Notes: generated by a model not told the origin, from the sequence alone. A DNA stretch of 64,000 nucleotides from JBAIYU01 sp036763085 (GCF_036763085.1 NZ_JBAIYU010000010.1:620001-684000); one strand, 5' to 3'. Shown: positions 42,710 through 52,245, numbered from the stretch's first letter. A program made the numbers and translations.

Positions 42710-43881
42710 TAATCTTCCTCCATCGCAGAAAGTATATCTTCTGCAATATCATCTGGTGACTCCAGACCTACTGATAGCCTAAGCAATGCATCGCTTATGC
42801 CAAGTTCAGCTCGTACTTTTGCCGGTATAGCTGCATGGGACATAGTAACAGGGTAGGAAAGTATTGATTCCACGCCTCCTAAGCTTACAGCAACTGCCGA
42901 AAGTTTTACCTTACTCATAATTTTTCGGGCCAGTTGAGCCGTTTCAGCTTCAAATGACAGTACAGCCCCAAACCCTTCAGCCTGCTGTTTAAGCAATTCA
43001 TGCCCAGGGTGAGATGTCAGTCCCGGGTAATGTATCGCTTTAATTTTAGGATGGGCTGCAAAGCGCTCAGCTATTAATTGGGCCGATTTTTGCGATTGGT
43101 CCATCCTTACTTTAAGAGTTTTAATTCCTCGCATAGTAAGCCAGCAGTCTTGAGGACCTAAAATGCTGCCTAAAGCATTTTGGAGGTAATATATTTCGTT
43201 TGCCAAGTGCTTACTGCCAGTCGCGACCAAGCCAGCAACAACATCACTATGACCTGCTAGAAATTTCGTTGCGCTATGAACAACAATATCCGCTCCAAAC
43301 TCAAGCGGCCGCTGTAGATATGGGGTCATAAAGGTATTATCAACAATTGTGATAATACCACGTTCTTTGGCCCACGCACAGATAGCGGGTAAATTGCTCA
43401 CTTTTAGCAGCGGGTTTGAGGGGCTTTCAAGCACAATTGCTTTAGTATTCCGTAAAACGGCTTTCTCAATTGCCTCTAAGCTTGTAGTATCAACAAAATC
43501 ATGGTTGATACCCCACTTGCCGCAAACCTTACTAAGCATACGGTAAGTGCCGCCGTAAACATCCTTTGGTGCTAAAATATGATCGCCAACACCAAATAAC
43601 AATAAAACTGTAGACATCGCTGCCATCCCGGAGGAAAATGCGAAACCGGCAACCCCGCCTTCTAATTCAGCTATAATAGTTTCAAGCGCCTTACGAGTAG
43701 GATTTCCTGATCTTGAATACTCGTAATCCTGGGCTTTACTTATATCTTCCTGGTGAAAGGTCGATACCTGATAAATTGGAACACTTACAGCCCCAGTATG
43801 TTTATCATTCTCAACCCCTATATGCAGCAACTTAGTAGAAAAATCCTTCAATTCTTTCACCTCATCTTTAGCCCTAGTCAA
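42709..43881 (-). CDS. metC: cystathionine beta-lyase-type PLP enzyme (Cys/Met metabolism family)
   Basis: 390-aa fold-I PLP enzyme. The PLP lysine is in HSATKFLAGHSDVVAG; YEYSRSGNPTR and LESPSNPLLKV are typical. As the second of two adjacent Cys/Met-family enzymes it is probably the beta-lyase that turns cystathionine into homocysteine, by analogy with Bacillus metI-metC, but a gamma-lyase cannot be excluded by eye. It overlaps the upstream gene by 8 nt and the DUF2292 gene by 1 nt. Confidence 0.78.
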   Translation of the reverse strand: MTRAKDEVKELKDFSTKLLHIGVENDKHTGAVSVPIYQVSTFHQEDISKAQDYEYSRSGNPTRKALETIIAELEGGVAGFAFSSGMAAMSTVLLLFGVGDHILAPKDVYGGTYRMLSKVCGKWGINHDFVDTTSLEAIEKAVLRNTKAIVLESPSNPLLKVSNLPAICAWAKERGIITIVDNTFMTPYLQRPLEFGADIVVHSATKFLAGHSDVVAGLVATGSKHLANEIYYLQNALGSILGPQDCWLTMRGIKTLKVRMDQSQKSAQLIAERFAAHPKIKAIHYPGLTSHPGHELLKQQAEGFGAVLSFEAETAQLARKIMSKVKLSAVAVSLGGVESILSYPVTMSHAAIPAKVRAELGISDALLRLSVGLESPDDIAEDILSAMEED

Positions 43882-45004
43882 GCGCTTGCGCCAGATCAGC
43901 TATAATATCTTCGGCATTTTCTATACCTACCGATAACCGCAGAAGACAATCGGATATTCCCAGTCTCTCACGGACATCCACCGGCACATCGGCATGCGTC
44001 TGTACAGCCGGCAAGGTAATTAGCGTCTCGACACCACCCAAGCTTTCCGCAAAACTAATTAGCTTAACCTTTTCTAATACATCTGCCGCCCTTTTTGCGT
44101 TTTCAACTGTAAAGGACAGCATACCGCCATAGCCTGTTGCCTGTTTATCATGAATACTTTTTCCAGGATGCTTATCGAGACCTGGATAATAAACGCTTTT
44201 TACCGCAGGGTGATTTTCAAGCCACTGTGCCACAGCTATAGCATTGGCGTTATGTCTATCCATTCTTAAGGCAAGCGTTTTAATACTTCTTATTAAAAGC
44301 CAGCTGTCATTTGGGCTTAACACTGCACCAGTTGAGTTTTGGATATACTTAATCTTTTCGGCTAATTCAGCTTCACGGGCTACAACCAAGCCGCATACCA
44401 AATCATTGTGTCCAGCTAGATATTTTGTACCACTATGGATTACTATGTCTGCGCCCAGAGCAAGAGGACGCTGGAAGTAAGGTGTTAAAAAAGTATTATC
44501 AACTATACAGTGAGCATTCGTTGATTTTGCCAGTTCAATCATTGCTCTTATATCCACTATTTTCATAAGCGGGTTAGTCGGAGTTTCAACAATAATAGCA
44601 ACAGTGTTTTCTTTTATGGCCTGAGCAACTTCATCAATGTTACTGCCATCTACGAATGTCGCTTCAAGCCCAAACTGCGAGAACACTTTATCAACAACAC
44701 GGTAGGTACCACCATAGCAGTCCTCAACTATTACGATATGATCACCTTGTTTATAGATCATTAAAACAGCCGTCACTGCCGCCATACCTGACGAAAAAGC
44801 ATACCCAGCTGCACCTTCTTCAAGTTGTGCAATACCGTCTTCTAAAATTTTGCGGGTTGGATTTAAACTGCGTGTATAGTCGTAACCGGTACTTTGACCA
44901 AGAGCCGGATGACGGAATGTTGCTGACTGATAGATTGGTGTGCTTAGTGCACCAGTGTGATCTGTACAAACTCCTATATGAACTGTCTTCGACTCGAATT
45001 TCAT
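43874..45004 (-). CDS. metB: cystathionine gamma-synthase-type PLP enzyme (Cys/Met metabolism family)
   Basis: 376-aa fold-I PLP enzyme: GYDYTRSLNPTR, VETPTNPLMKIVD and the PLP lysine in IHSGTKYLAGHND. In this place it most likely joins cysteine with an activated homoserine to make cystathionine, or uses sulfide directly. ATG 45004 with GGGGTG is chosen; the longer frame from 45061 would run through a terminator-like hairpin. It overlaps the downstream lyase gene by 8 nt. Confidence 0.8.
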   Translation of the reverse strand: MKFESKTVHIGVCTDHTGALSTPIYQSATFRHPALGQSTGYDYTRSLNPTRKILEDGIAQLEEGAAGYAFSSGMAAVTAVLMIYKQGDHIVIVEDCYGGTYRVVDKVFSQFGLEATFVDGSNIDEVAQAIKENTVAIIVETPTNPLMKIVDIRAMIELAKSTNAHCIVDNTFLTPYFQRPLALGADIVIHSGTKYLAGHNDLVCGLVVAREAELAEKIKYIQNSTGAVLSPNDSWLLIRSIKTLALRMDRHNANAIAVAQWLENHPAVKSVYYPGLDKHPGKSIHDKQATGYGGMLSFTVENAKRAADVLEKVKLISFAESLGGVETLITLPAVQTHADVPVDVRERLGISDCLLRLSVGIENAEDIIADLAQALD

Positions 45005-45019
45005 TAATTTGCACCCCGC

Positions 45020-45058
45020 TATTTTTTTTAAAAATCCCCCTTCTTTAAAGAAGGGGGA
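45020..45058 (-). terminator. internal terminator/attenuator between metQ and metB
   Basis: Perfect 24-bp palindrome TCCCCCTTCTTT and its complement (45035-45058) followed on the minus strand by TTTTTAAAAAAAATAG. It would lower expression of the two PLP enzymes and DUF2292 relative to the transporter genes. Confidence 0.75.
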
Positions 45059-45074
45059 CAATTCACTTTGGCAA

Positions 45075-45887
45075 TTAGAATGCAGGAACTACTGCGCCTT
45101 GGTATTTATCATTGATAAATTTCTTAACCTCAGGAGAAGTTAAAGCTTTGATAAGCTTTTGAATTTCAGGACGGTTTTCATCACCTTTACGTACAACAAG
45201 AATGTTCGCATATGGTGAGTCTTTTTGCTCAATTACTAGTGCATCTTTAGTAGGAACAAGCTTCGCTTCTAGAGCATAGTTAGTATTAATTACGGCAATT
45301 GCCACATCATCAAGTGCTCTTGGAAGCTGCGGCGCTTCTAATTCACGAACTTTAACATTCTTAGGATTTGCAGTGATGTCTTGAACAGTAGCGTTTACAC
45401 CAACGCCCTCTTTAAGATTAATTACACCAGCTTTAGCTAATAATGCAAGTGCACGTCCGCCATTGGTAGGATCGTTAGGGATAGCTACCTCTGCACCGTT
45501 TGCAAGATCATTCAGACTCTTAATTTTTTTAGAGTAAACGCCCATCGGTTCGATGTGGACTGCTGCAACATTAGCTAACTGCAAATTGCGCTCACTAGCA
45601 AACTTATTTAAGTATGGAGTGTGCTGAAAGAAGTTTGCATCCAGTTCTTTCTCAGCAACTGCCATATTAGGTCTTACATAGTCTGTCATCTCAACGACTT
45701 GAAGATCTACGCCGTCTTTCTCTAATATCGGTTTAACTACTTGAAGTATTTCGGCATGCGGTACAGGTGTTGCCCCGATTTTTACAACCGCTTTACCGGT
45801 AGGAGCTGCTGGAGTGTTGCTGCCGCAGCCAACTAATGCTAACGTTAAAGCTAAGATAGTGATAATAACAAGTGTAATTCTTTTCAA
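45075..45887 (-). CDS. metQ: methionine ABC transporter substrate-binding lipoprotein MetQ (second copy)
   Basis: 270-aa NLPA-family lipoprotein: signal peptide with lipobox (TLALVGCG), then VKIGATPVPHAEIL, HTPYLNKFASERNLQL and IPNDPTNGGRALALL. It binds D- or L-methionine for MetNI. The start chosen is TTG 45887, 6 nt after GGAGGGG. It is a paralogue of the metQ at 47644, and the two flank metN-metI. Confidence 0.9.
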   Translation of the reverse strand: MKRITLVIITILALTLALVGCGSNTPAAPTGKAVVKIGATPVPHAEILQVVKPILEKDGVDLQVVEMTDYVRPNMAVAEKELDANFFQHTPYLNKFASERNLQLANVAAVHIEPMGVYSKKIKSLNDLANGAEVAIPNDPTNGGRALALLAKAGVINLKEGVGVNATVQDITANPKNVKVRELEAPQLPRALDDVAIAVINTNYALEAKLVPTKDALVIEQKDSPYANILVVRKGDENRPEIQKLIKALTSPEVKKFINDKYQGAVVPAF

Positions 45888-45943
45888 AATTTTCCCCTCC
45901 AAAATAACTTTTTATTTGCCAAACTAATAATGTTTGGTCTAAT

Positions 45944-46597
45944 TTATTTTTTGTTCAAACGGCGAGCTGCATAATCCCCTGCCGATTGAACAATTTGAAC
46001 TTGGGCTATGAGAATAACTACTGTGGCGATCATGATATCGGCGCGAAACCGCTGATATCCGTACCTAATTGCCAAATCCCCCAGACCGCCTCCACCAATA
46101 GCTCCTGCCATCGCCGAATATCCAATTAAGCTTATTACGGTAATAGTTAGGCCAGATATTATCGACGGCATAGCTTCAGGAATAAGCACCTTTGCAACAA
46201 TCTGCCATGGTGTTGCCCCCATCGCCTGTGCGGCCTCAATTACTCCATACTCGACTTCTTTAAGTGATGTTTCAACTAGACGTCCAACAAAAGGAATTGC
46301 TGCAATAGTAAGAGGTACAATTGCTGCGTCGGTACCAATTGACGTGCCGACAATAATTCGCGTCAGCGGAATTATTGCTACCATCAATATTATGAAAGGA
46401 GTTGAGCGAGCGGCATTGACAATACTGCCAAGGATTCTGTTAAGCGGAAGATTCTCTAATATATGACCTTTATCGGTAGTTACAAGAACTACACCTAAGG
46501 GAATACCGGCTAGAGCCGCAAAAGCTGAAGAAACGGCAACCATATAGGTGGTTTCCCACAGCGCCTTAACCAGCAGCGCGATTATGTCTTGCGACAT
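45944..46597 (-). CDS. metI: methionine ABC transporter permease MetI
   Basis: 217-aa permease with five hydrophobic helices and the inner-membrane EAA-type loop (EAAQAMGATPWQIVAKVLIPEAMPSI). It forms the methionine channel with MetN. ATG 46597, 8 nt after GAGGTG, is chosen over TTG 46603; it overlaps metN by 32 nt. Confidence 0.93.
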   Translation of the reverse strand: MSQDIIALLVKALWETTYMVAVSSAFAALAGIPLGVVLVTTDKGHILENLPLNRILGSIVNAARSTPFIILMVAIIPLTRIIVGTSIGTDAAIVPLTIAAIPFVGRLVETSLKEVEYGVIEAAQAMGATPWQIVAKVLIPEAMPSIISGLTITVISLIGYSAMAGAIGGGGLGDLAIRYGYQRFRADIMIATVVILIAQVQIVQSAGDYAARRLNKK

Positions 46598-47624
46598 AGC
46601 CAATCACCTCAATCCCCAAGTTTCTAGACTGTAAATAATTCAGTGCATTTTCGATACCCTGCTGACTGCCGGATACTTCAATAACTAAAGTGCCATATGG
46701 CGTATTCTGTATATGATCTACGTTGCCATAGATGATATTAGTGTCAACATCAAATCTTCTTATCATACCAGCTATTACAGGTTCTTCTGCCGAGTGACCA
46801 ATAAAGGACAGACGCAGCACCAAGGTACTGTCTGGCAGAGCTACAGGTGAAAACTTAGTATCGGCGAAGATGACGGGAAGATCATGATTGATAATAGCGC
46901 TTATAAATTCGCGGGTTGTATTTGACTGAGGCTTTGTAAAGATATCCAATACTGAACCCTGTTCAATAATAATCCCGTTTTCAATAACAGCTACCTTATC
47001 ACAAATCTCTTTGATAACTTGCATTTCATGTGTAATAAGCACAATCGTCAATTGAAGTTTGCGATTAATGTCTTTTAGAAGTTCTAAGATTGATTTAGTA
47101 GTTTGTGGATCTAATGCTGATGTCGCTTCATCGCAAAGCAACACTTTAGGTTTGCTTGCCAGTGCTCTGGCAATACCAACCCGTTGCTTTTGTCCACCGC
47201 TTAGCTGGGCTGGATACTGATTCCGCTTATCCGATAGACCAACTAATTCCAAAAGCGGCACAACTTCTTTTTCAATTTCAGCTTTACTCTTACCAGATAA
47301 CTCAAGTGGGAATGCAACATTGTCATAGACCGTACGAGAAGAGAGCAGATTGAAGTGCTGAAATATCATACCTATTTGTTTACGCACCTCGCGCAGCTCA
47401 CTATCACTCATTGCCGTTAAGTCTTGACCGTCGACTATTACGTTGCCGCTAGTAGGTCTCTCTAACATATTTATACAACGAATAAGTGTACTTTTTCCGG
47501 CACCGCTTTTGCCAATGACACCGTAAATTTCGCCACGCTCTACATTAAGGTCTATGCCCTTAATAGCGTGAACTGTGTTAGCGCCGCTTTTATACACTTT
47601 TTCAATTTGCGAAAGTTTAATCAT
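46566..47624 (-). CDS. metN: methionine ABC transporter ATPase MetN
   Basis: 352-aa ABC ATPase with Walker A GKSGAGKST, signature LSGGQKQR, Walker B VLLCDEATSALDP and the switch His (LITHEMQVI), plus the C-terminal NIL/ACT-like domain (about residues 270-345) that senses methionine and inhibits transport. ATG 47624 follows GGAGT. It precedes metI with an overlap. Confidence 0.95.
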   Translation of the reverse strand: MIKLSQIEKVYKSGANTVHAIKGIDLNVERGEIYGVIGKSGAGKSTLIRCINMLERPTSGNVIVDGQDLTAMSDSELREVRKQIGMIFQHFNLLSSRTVYDNVAFPLELSGKSKAEIEKEVVPLLELVGLSDKRNQYPAQLSGGQKQRVGIARALASKPKVLLCDEATSALDPQTTKSILELLKDINRKLQLTIVLITHEMQVIKEICDKVAVIENGIIIEQGSVLDIFTKPQSNTTREFISAIINHDLPVIFADTKFSPVALPDSTLVLRLSFIGHSAEEPVIAGMIRRFDVDTNIIYGNVDHIQNTPYGTLVIEVSGSQQGIENALNYLQSRNLGIEVIGYVARHNRAAG

Positions 47625-47643
47625 CTTGTTACTCCTTTTCTAT

Positions 47644-48459
47644 TTACCAAGCCGCAACAACCGATCCTTTGAAATGCTCCTTGATAAATTGCTTCACTTC
47701 TTCAGAGTGATAAGCTTTAATCAATTTTTGATATTCAGGATTTTCTTTGTCTTTGGTACGTACTGCGATGACATTCGCATATGGAGAATTTGCATCCTCA
47801 ATTGCAAGCGAATCACGAGTTGGTACAAGGCCGGCAACCACGGCATAGTTTGTATTAATAGCAGCAAAATCTACATCATCAAGTGAACGCGGAATTTGCG
47901 CAGCTTCTAATTCTTTAACTTTAATATTTTTAGGATTATCGGCGATATCAGCAGCAGTTGCACTAAGACCAGCATTAGGCTTTAGCTTGATTAGGCCAGC
48001 CTTTTCAAGCACAAATAATGCACGGCCACCGTTAGTAGGGTCATTAGGAATTGCTACAGTAGCGCCAGTTTTTACATCAGCAATATTTTTAATCTTTTTA
48101 GAGTAAATACCCATTGGGAAAATAACTGTTTTCGCCAGTGAGGTAATTTGATAACCGCGGTCTTTCACTTGATTATCAAGAAACGGCTGGTGCTGATAAC
48201 TGTTTACATCAATATCACCTTGGTTAAGAGCGACATTTGGCTGAATATAGTCGTTGAATTCGACAACTTCAACCTTGAGCCCATCCTTCTCTGCTACCTT
48301 TTTTACAACGTCCATTAGCTCGGCATGCGGCCCTGCTGTAACACCAACCTTGATTGGCTTCTGTGGTGAAGCTGCCTGCTGAGTACCGCAGCCAGCTAAT
48401 AATGCTATCGAAAATATCGAAATAAGAACAAGTGTAATTGATTTTAGATGTTTTTTCAT
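47644..48459 (-). CDS. metQ: methionine ABC transporter substrate-binding lipoprotein MetQ (first copy)
   Basis: 271-aa NLPA-family lipoprotein: lipobox SIALLAGC, then IKVGVTAGPHAELMDVV, HQPFLDNQVKDRGYQI and IPNDPTNGGRALFVL. It lies directly upstream of metN. Compared with the copy at 45075 it differs most in the N-terminal lobe, so the two may bind different methionine forms or derivatives; that is inference. AGGAGG precedes the ATG. Confidence 0.92.
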   Translation of the reverse strand: MKKHLKSITLVLISIFSIALLAGCGTQQAASPQKPIKVGVTAGPHAELMDVVKKVAEKDGLKVEVVEFNDYIQPNVALNQGDIDVNSYQHQPFLDNQVKDRGYQITSLAKTVIFPMGIYSKKIKNIADVKTGATVAIPNDPTNGGRALFVLEKAGLIKLKPNAGLSATAADIADNPKNIKVKELEAAQIPRSLDDVDFAAINTNYAVVAGLVPTRDSLAIEDANSPYANVIAVRTKDKENPEYQKLIKAYHSEEVKQFIKEHFKGSVVAAW

Positions 48460-48470
48460 GATTTTTCCTC

Positions 48471-49655
48471 CTATTTTTTAATTAAATCTTTTAGTTTAGC
48501 AAGACGAGCCGCAGCAGCCTGAAGTGTTTCGAACTTTTTGCAATAGCAAAACCTTATAAATTTCTTGCCATCTGGTATTTCATCCCGATAAAAGGTTGAG
48601 CCAGGTACAACAGCAACGCCGATTTCCTGCGCTAAGAAATGCGCAAACTTAACATCATCGTCATATCCAAACGGTGTAATATCGGCCATGATATAATAAG
48701 CACCGGCAGGTTTGATACACTTGAAACCAGCATTTTCTAATTCTTTCATTAAGTAATCGCGCCGCTCTTGATAGAATTCGCATAGCTCCAGGTAATATTT
48801 TGTATCAAATCTAAACGCCTCGGCAACAGCATTCTGGAGTGGTGCGGCAGCACCGACTGTTAAGAAGTCATGCACCTTACGAATTGAATCTGTCAACTCC
48901 GTTGAGGCAGTAACAAAGCCTATACGCCAGCCGGTAACGCTGTATGTTTTTGATACACTGTTGACGGCAATTGTTCGGTCTTTCATACCAGGAAGCGTCC
49001 ACATCGGTATATGCTCTATACCATCGTAGATTATATGTTCATATATTTCATCTGTTATTGCTAATGTATCATACTTAACACACAACTCAGCTATAAACTC
49101 TAACTCTTCTCTCGTAAAGACTTTGCCAGTAGGATTATTAGGAGTGTTAATTATTATGGCCTTAGTTTTCTCATTGAAGAGATCTTTGAGTTCATTAAAA
49201 TCAAAGTTATAGCCTGGCGCGTTAAGTTTAATGTATCTTGGTACAGCTCCGCAAAGCACAACATCTGCGCCGTAGTTCTCATAAAAAGGTTCAAAGATAA
49301 TAACTTCATCTCCAGGATTTATGGTAGCCAAGAGCGAAGCAATCATTCCTTCAGTAGCTCCGCAGCACACTGTAATCTGCCCTTCGGGGTTATACTCCAC
49401 ACCATAGTCTCGCTTAATCTTCCAAGCAATAGCATCACGTAAAGGTTTGGATCCCCAGGTTATGGCATATTGATTGTGATCGTTAAATATCGATTTTGCC
49501 GCAGCTTCCTTTAGTTCATCTGGCGCTGGAAAATCAGGAAAACCCTGTGCTAAATTAATGGCATTATATTTAGCAGCAACGCGAGACATCTCACGGATAA
49601 CTGACTCTGTAAATTGTTTGGCTTTTTCTGATGTGAAATTTCTCAATGCACTCAT
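48471..49655 (-). CDS. class I/II aminotransferase (methionine/aromatic type), first gene of the S-box operon
   Basis: 394-aa PLP fold-I aminotransferase: NLAQGFPDFPAP, NTPNNPTGKVFTREEL, and the PLP lysine in NSVSKTYSVTGWR. The first motif is typical of the kynurenine/methionine aminotransferase group. Placed directly behind a SAM riboswitch and ahead of methionine transport genes, it probably exchanges methionine or its keto acid (methionine salvage or catabolism). ATG 49655 with AAGGAAGGATG upstream is chosen; the longer frame runs through the riboswitch terminator. Confidence 0.85.
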   Translation of the reverse strand: MSALRNFTSEKAKQFTESVIREMSRVAAKYNAINLAQGFPDFPAPDELKEAAAKSIFNDHNQYAITWGSKPLRDAIAWKIKRDYGVEYNPEGQITVCCGATEGMIASLLATINPGDEVIIFEPFYENYGADVVLCGAVPRYIKLNAPGYNFDFNELKDLFNEKTKAIIINTPNNPTGKVFTREELEFIAELCVKYDTLAITDEIYEHIIYDGIEHIPMWTLPGMKDRTIAVNSVSKTYSVTGWRIGFVTASTELTDSIRKVHDFLTVGAAAPLQNAVAEAFRFDTKYYLELCEFYQERRDYLMKELENAGFKCIKPAGAYYIMADITPFGYDDDVKFAHFLAQEIGVAVVPGSTFYRDEIPDGKKFIRFCYCKKFETLQAAAARLAKLKDLIKK

Positions 49656-49671
49656 CCTTCCTTTATGTAAA

Positions 49672-49842
49672 AAAAAACAAAAAAACTCTTTTCCGAGAGG
49701 AAAAGAGTTCACATACACATAGTGATACGCTTTTCTCTCATCTCCCAGGATCTAAAATCCTGCTGGAATTGGCACCACTGCATTTCTGCCGGTTGCCGGG
49801 TGTCATCGGGCCAGTCCCTCGACCACTCTGGATAAGAGTTCC
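49672..49842 (-). ncRNA. SAM-I (S-box) riboswitch with its terminator
   Basis: On the minus strand: CTCTTATCCAGAG (P1/P2 start), GGGACTGGCCCGATGA, CCCGGCAACC, GGTGCCAATTCC, and the closing GATGAGAG that pairs with CTCTTATC. The order and spacing match the S-box consensus. It is followed by the expression-platform terminator AACTCTTTTCC/GGAAAAGAGTT (49684-49709) and a long T run. It turns off the eight-gene methionine operon when SAM is abundant. Confidence 0.95.
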
Positions 49843-50099
49843 GTTAATTCAATTATGGATTTGATAATATCATGCGCTATTTTTAAAGTCAATACATTTT
49901 GATAACATTTTTATGCAGTCATCACATACATCACTATTAAACCCTTCCTAACGGTACTTTAAGATTATCATACCATTTTAGCTTGCAAATTTCTTTATTC
50001 TATTTACAATGATAAGTTAGTCGTTGTATGATGTAATTGTTAACTAGATCTGATCGGTCGGTTAACCTTTTTAATGATATTTCGAAGGGAGTATCTTAA
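49843..50099. other. divergent promoter region between the S-box operon and bioB
   Basis: AT-rich, no gene. With the riboswitch it makes a stretch of about 440 bp without protein genes. The bioB side holds a BirA-like operator; the other side holds the S-box promoter. Confidence 0.6.
50037..50069. promoter_or_regulatory. biotin repressor (BirA) operator candidate
   Basis: TTGTTAAC at 50037-50044 and GTTAACCTT at 50061-50069, 16 bp apart, as in the Firmicute BirA box (TTGTTAAC-N15/16-GTTAACAA). It lies about 30 bp upstream of the first bioB start. Confidence 0.75.
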
Positions 50100-51080
50100 G
50101 TGAATGCACTTGATATTGTAGCTTTAGGCGAAAAAATACTCAATGGTCATCGAATCACTTACTTGGAAGCACTTAATCTGGCAAAAATCTCTACAACGGA
50201 TATTCCGCTGCTCGCTGCCTACGCCCACAAGATTAGAGAACATTCTGTCGGCAACAACGTAGACATGTGTGGCATTATTAGCGCTCGATCAGGCATGTGC
50301 TCAGAAGACTGTAAATTTTGTTCACAATCAGTATATTACAAGACTGACGCACCTAGTTATCCGCTGCTAGATACCAAAGCTATCATTGAAGCTGCTAAAC
50401 AGGCCGAGCGGCATGGCGCGAAAAGAACCAGCATTGTTACAAGCGGTAAAGGCATGGATAGCGATCCTGAATTTCCTAAAATTATTACGGCGATACAAGC
50501 CATACATACTGAAACAAACTTAAAAGTTTGTGCAAACCTTGGCACAATCACACCTGATCAAGCCAAACAATTAGCTGCCGCTGGTGTAAAACGCTATGCA
50601 CATAACATAGAAACAAGCCGGCGTTTTTATCCTGAAATATGCACAACCCACCCTTTTGAGGAGCGTCTTGCTACTATTCAAGCAGCTAAAGATGCTGGAT
50701 TAGAACTGTGTACAGGCGGAATTATCGGGCTCGGAGAAACCTGGGAAGATCGTATTGATATGGCATTTACCCTTAGAGCACTCGGAGTTCACTCCGTCCC
50801 TCTAAATATACTAAACCCGATAAAAGGCACGGCTTTAGAAAATACTGCCCCTCCAGTTCCGCTAGATTCGATTAAAACCTTCGCCCTCTTCCGCTTTATC
50901 TTACCACACGCTGTTATTAGGCCTGCCGGCGGCCGTGAAATAAACCTGCGTGACATGCAAGGAGCCTTAATGCTCGCGGGAGCCAACGGCCTTATTATTG
51001 GCAATTATTTAACCTTTACCGGGCGTGACACGCCAGCAGATTTTAAGATGGTTCAGGATGCTGGGCTAGTACCGTCTTAA
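50100..51080 (+). CDS. bioB: biotin synthase paralogue 1, with a changed auxiliary-cluster ligand
   Basis: 326-aa radical SAM enzyme that inserts sulfur into dethiobiotin. The radical cluster cysteines are C67, C71 and C74 (MCSEDCKFC). For the auxiliary cluster, C144 (VCANLG), C204 (ELCTGG) and the Arg in VIRPAGGRE are kept, but the position that is Cys97 in E. coli BioB is Ser111 (KRTSIVTSG). It may carry a different auxiliary cluster or a different activity. It starts with GTG 50100 behind GAAGGGAG and a BirA-like operator. Confidence 0.88.
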   Translation: MNALDIVALGEKILNGHRITYLEALNLAKISTTDIPLLAAYAHKIREHSVGNNVDMCGIISARSGMCSEDCKFCSQSVYYKTDAPSYPLLDTKAIIEAAKQAERHGAKRTSIVTSGKGMDSDPEFPKIITAIQAIHTETNLKVCANLGTITPDQAKQLAAAGVKRYAHNIETSRRFYPEICTTHPFEERLATIQAAKDAGLELCTGGIIGLGETWEDRIDMAFTLRALGVHSVPLNILNPIKGTALENTAPPVPLDSIKTFALFRFILPHAVIRPAGGREINLRDMQGALMLAGANGLIIGNYLTFTGRDTPADFKMVQDAGLVPS

Positions 51081-51143
51081 ATAAATATTAACCGCAAAGA
51101 CCACAAAAGTACGATTATTTTAAAACATTCGGAGGTATATATA

Positions 51144-52139
51144 GTGAGTTATGATTTGATTTTTGAACTTGGTAAAAAAGTGTTAAACGGCGGACAGCTT
51201 ACTTTTGATGAAGCTCTTTCACTCACAACTATTGATGAATCGGATATACCAATCCTGCTTGGCGTTGCAAATAAAGTTAGAGAACATTTTACAGGAAAGG
51301 CAGTAGATACTTGTCAAATCGTCAATGCCCGCTCTGGAAACTGCTCGGAAAACTGCAAATTCTGTGCCCAGTCGGCGCACCATGAAGTACAATTCAATGC
51401 ATATCCGCTAATGAAGGAAGACGATATCATTGCTGCTGCTAAAAAAGCAGAAGTTGATGGTGCTTCACGTTTTTGTGTGGTAACTGCAGGCTGCGGTGCA
51501 CAAGGCGATCCTGACTTTGATAAACTTGTTGATGCCATCAAACGCATTGGTCGCGAAACAACCCTTGACCGCTGTTGCTCACTCGGAACACTACAAGAAG
51601 AGCATGTTGCAGCCCTTAAAGAAGCTGGCATTACACGTTACCATCATAACCTTGAAACAAGCGAGAGCTTCTTCAGCGAAATCTGCACAACCCATACCTT
51701 CCAGGAACGGGTTGATACCATTAAGCGTATAAAAGCGCAAGGGCTGCAAGTATGTTCTGGCGGCATTATCGGCATGGGCGAAACCTGGCGTCAGCGTATT
51801 GAACTTGCCTTCACTCTAAAAGATTTGGATGCAGATTCAGTACCTGTTAATGTATTAAACCCAATAAAAGGGACGCCTCTAGAAAATAACGATCGCCTAA
51901 ATCCTATGGAAATTCTTCAAACCTTCGCCATTTTCCGCTTAATCCTCCCTACCAAAATCATTCGCTATGCTGGCGGTCGCGAGCATAATCTAGGGGAATT
52001 AGTTCCACTAGGATACCTTTCTGGAATCAATGGTGCTTTAATCGGCAATTACCTTACTACCTCTGGCCGCGGAGCTAACCATGACCTTGAGACAATTACC
52101 GGACTTGGCCTTAAACCTGTCTGCCCAAGCGGAAAATAA
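51144..52139 (+). CDS. bioB: biotin synthase paralogue 2 (canonical ligand set)
   Basis: 331-aa biotin synthase with C67, C71, C74 (NCSENCKFC) for the radical cluster, and C111 (SRFCVVTAG), the Cys in DRCCSLGTL, the Cys in QVCSGG and the Arg in IIRYAGGRE for the auxiliary cluster, that is, the full classical set. It starts with GTG 51144 after GGAGG. It follows paralogue 1 by 63 bp in the same orientation; no other bio genes are in the window. Confidence 0.9.
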   Translation: MSYDLIFELGKKVLNGGQLTFDEALSLTTIDESDIPILLGVANKVREHFTGKAVDTCQIVNARSGNCSENCKFCAQSAHHEVQFNAYPLMKEDDIIAAAKKAEVDGASRFCVVTAGCGAQGDPDFDKLVDAIKRIGRETTLDRCCSLGTLQEEHVAALKEAGITRYHHNLETSESFFSEICTTHTFQERVDTIKRIKAQGLQVCSGGIIGMGETWRQRIELAFTLKDLDADSVPVNVLNPIKGTPLENNDRLNPMEILQTFAIFRLILPTKIIRYAGGREHNLGELVPLGYLSGINGALIGNYLTTSGRGANHDLETITGLGLKPVCPSGK

Positions 52140-52245
52140 TGATTACCAACTGCTGAGTGCGCGGAGGGAAACGCGGAATTATAAAATTCTCAAACAGCCA
52201 CTCTAGTGACCCTCCGTGTACTCTGCGTACTCTGTGGTTCAAAAT

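Noticed and set aside
52150..52245. CTCTGCGTACTCTGTGG runs as a regulatory site
   Set aside because: This low-complexity motif is common in intergenic DNA of many unrelated bacteria, and no function can be supported.
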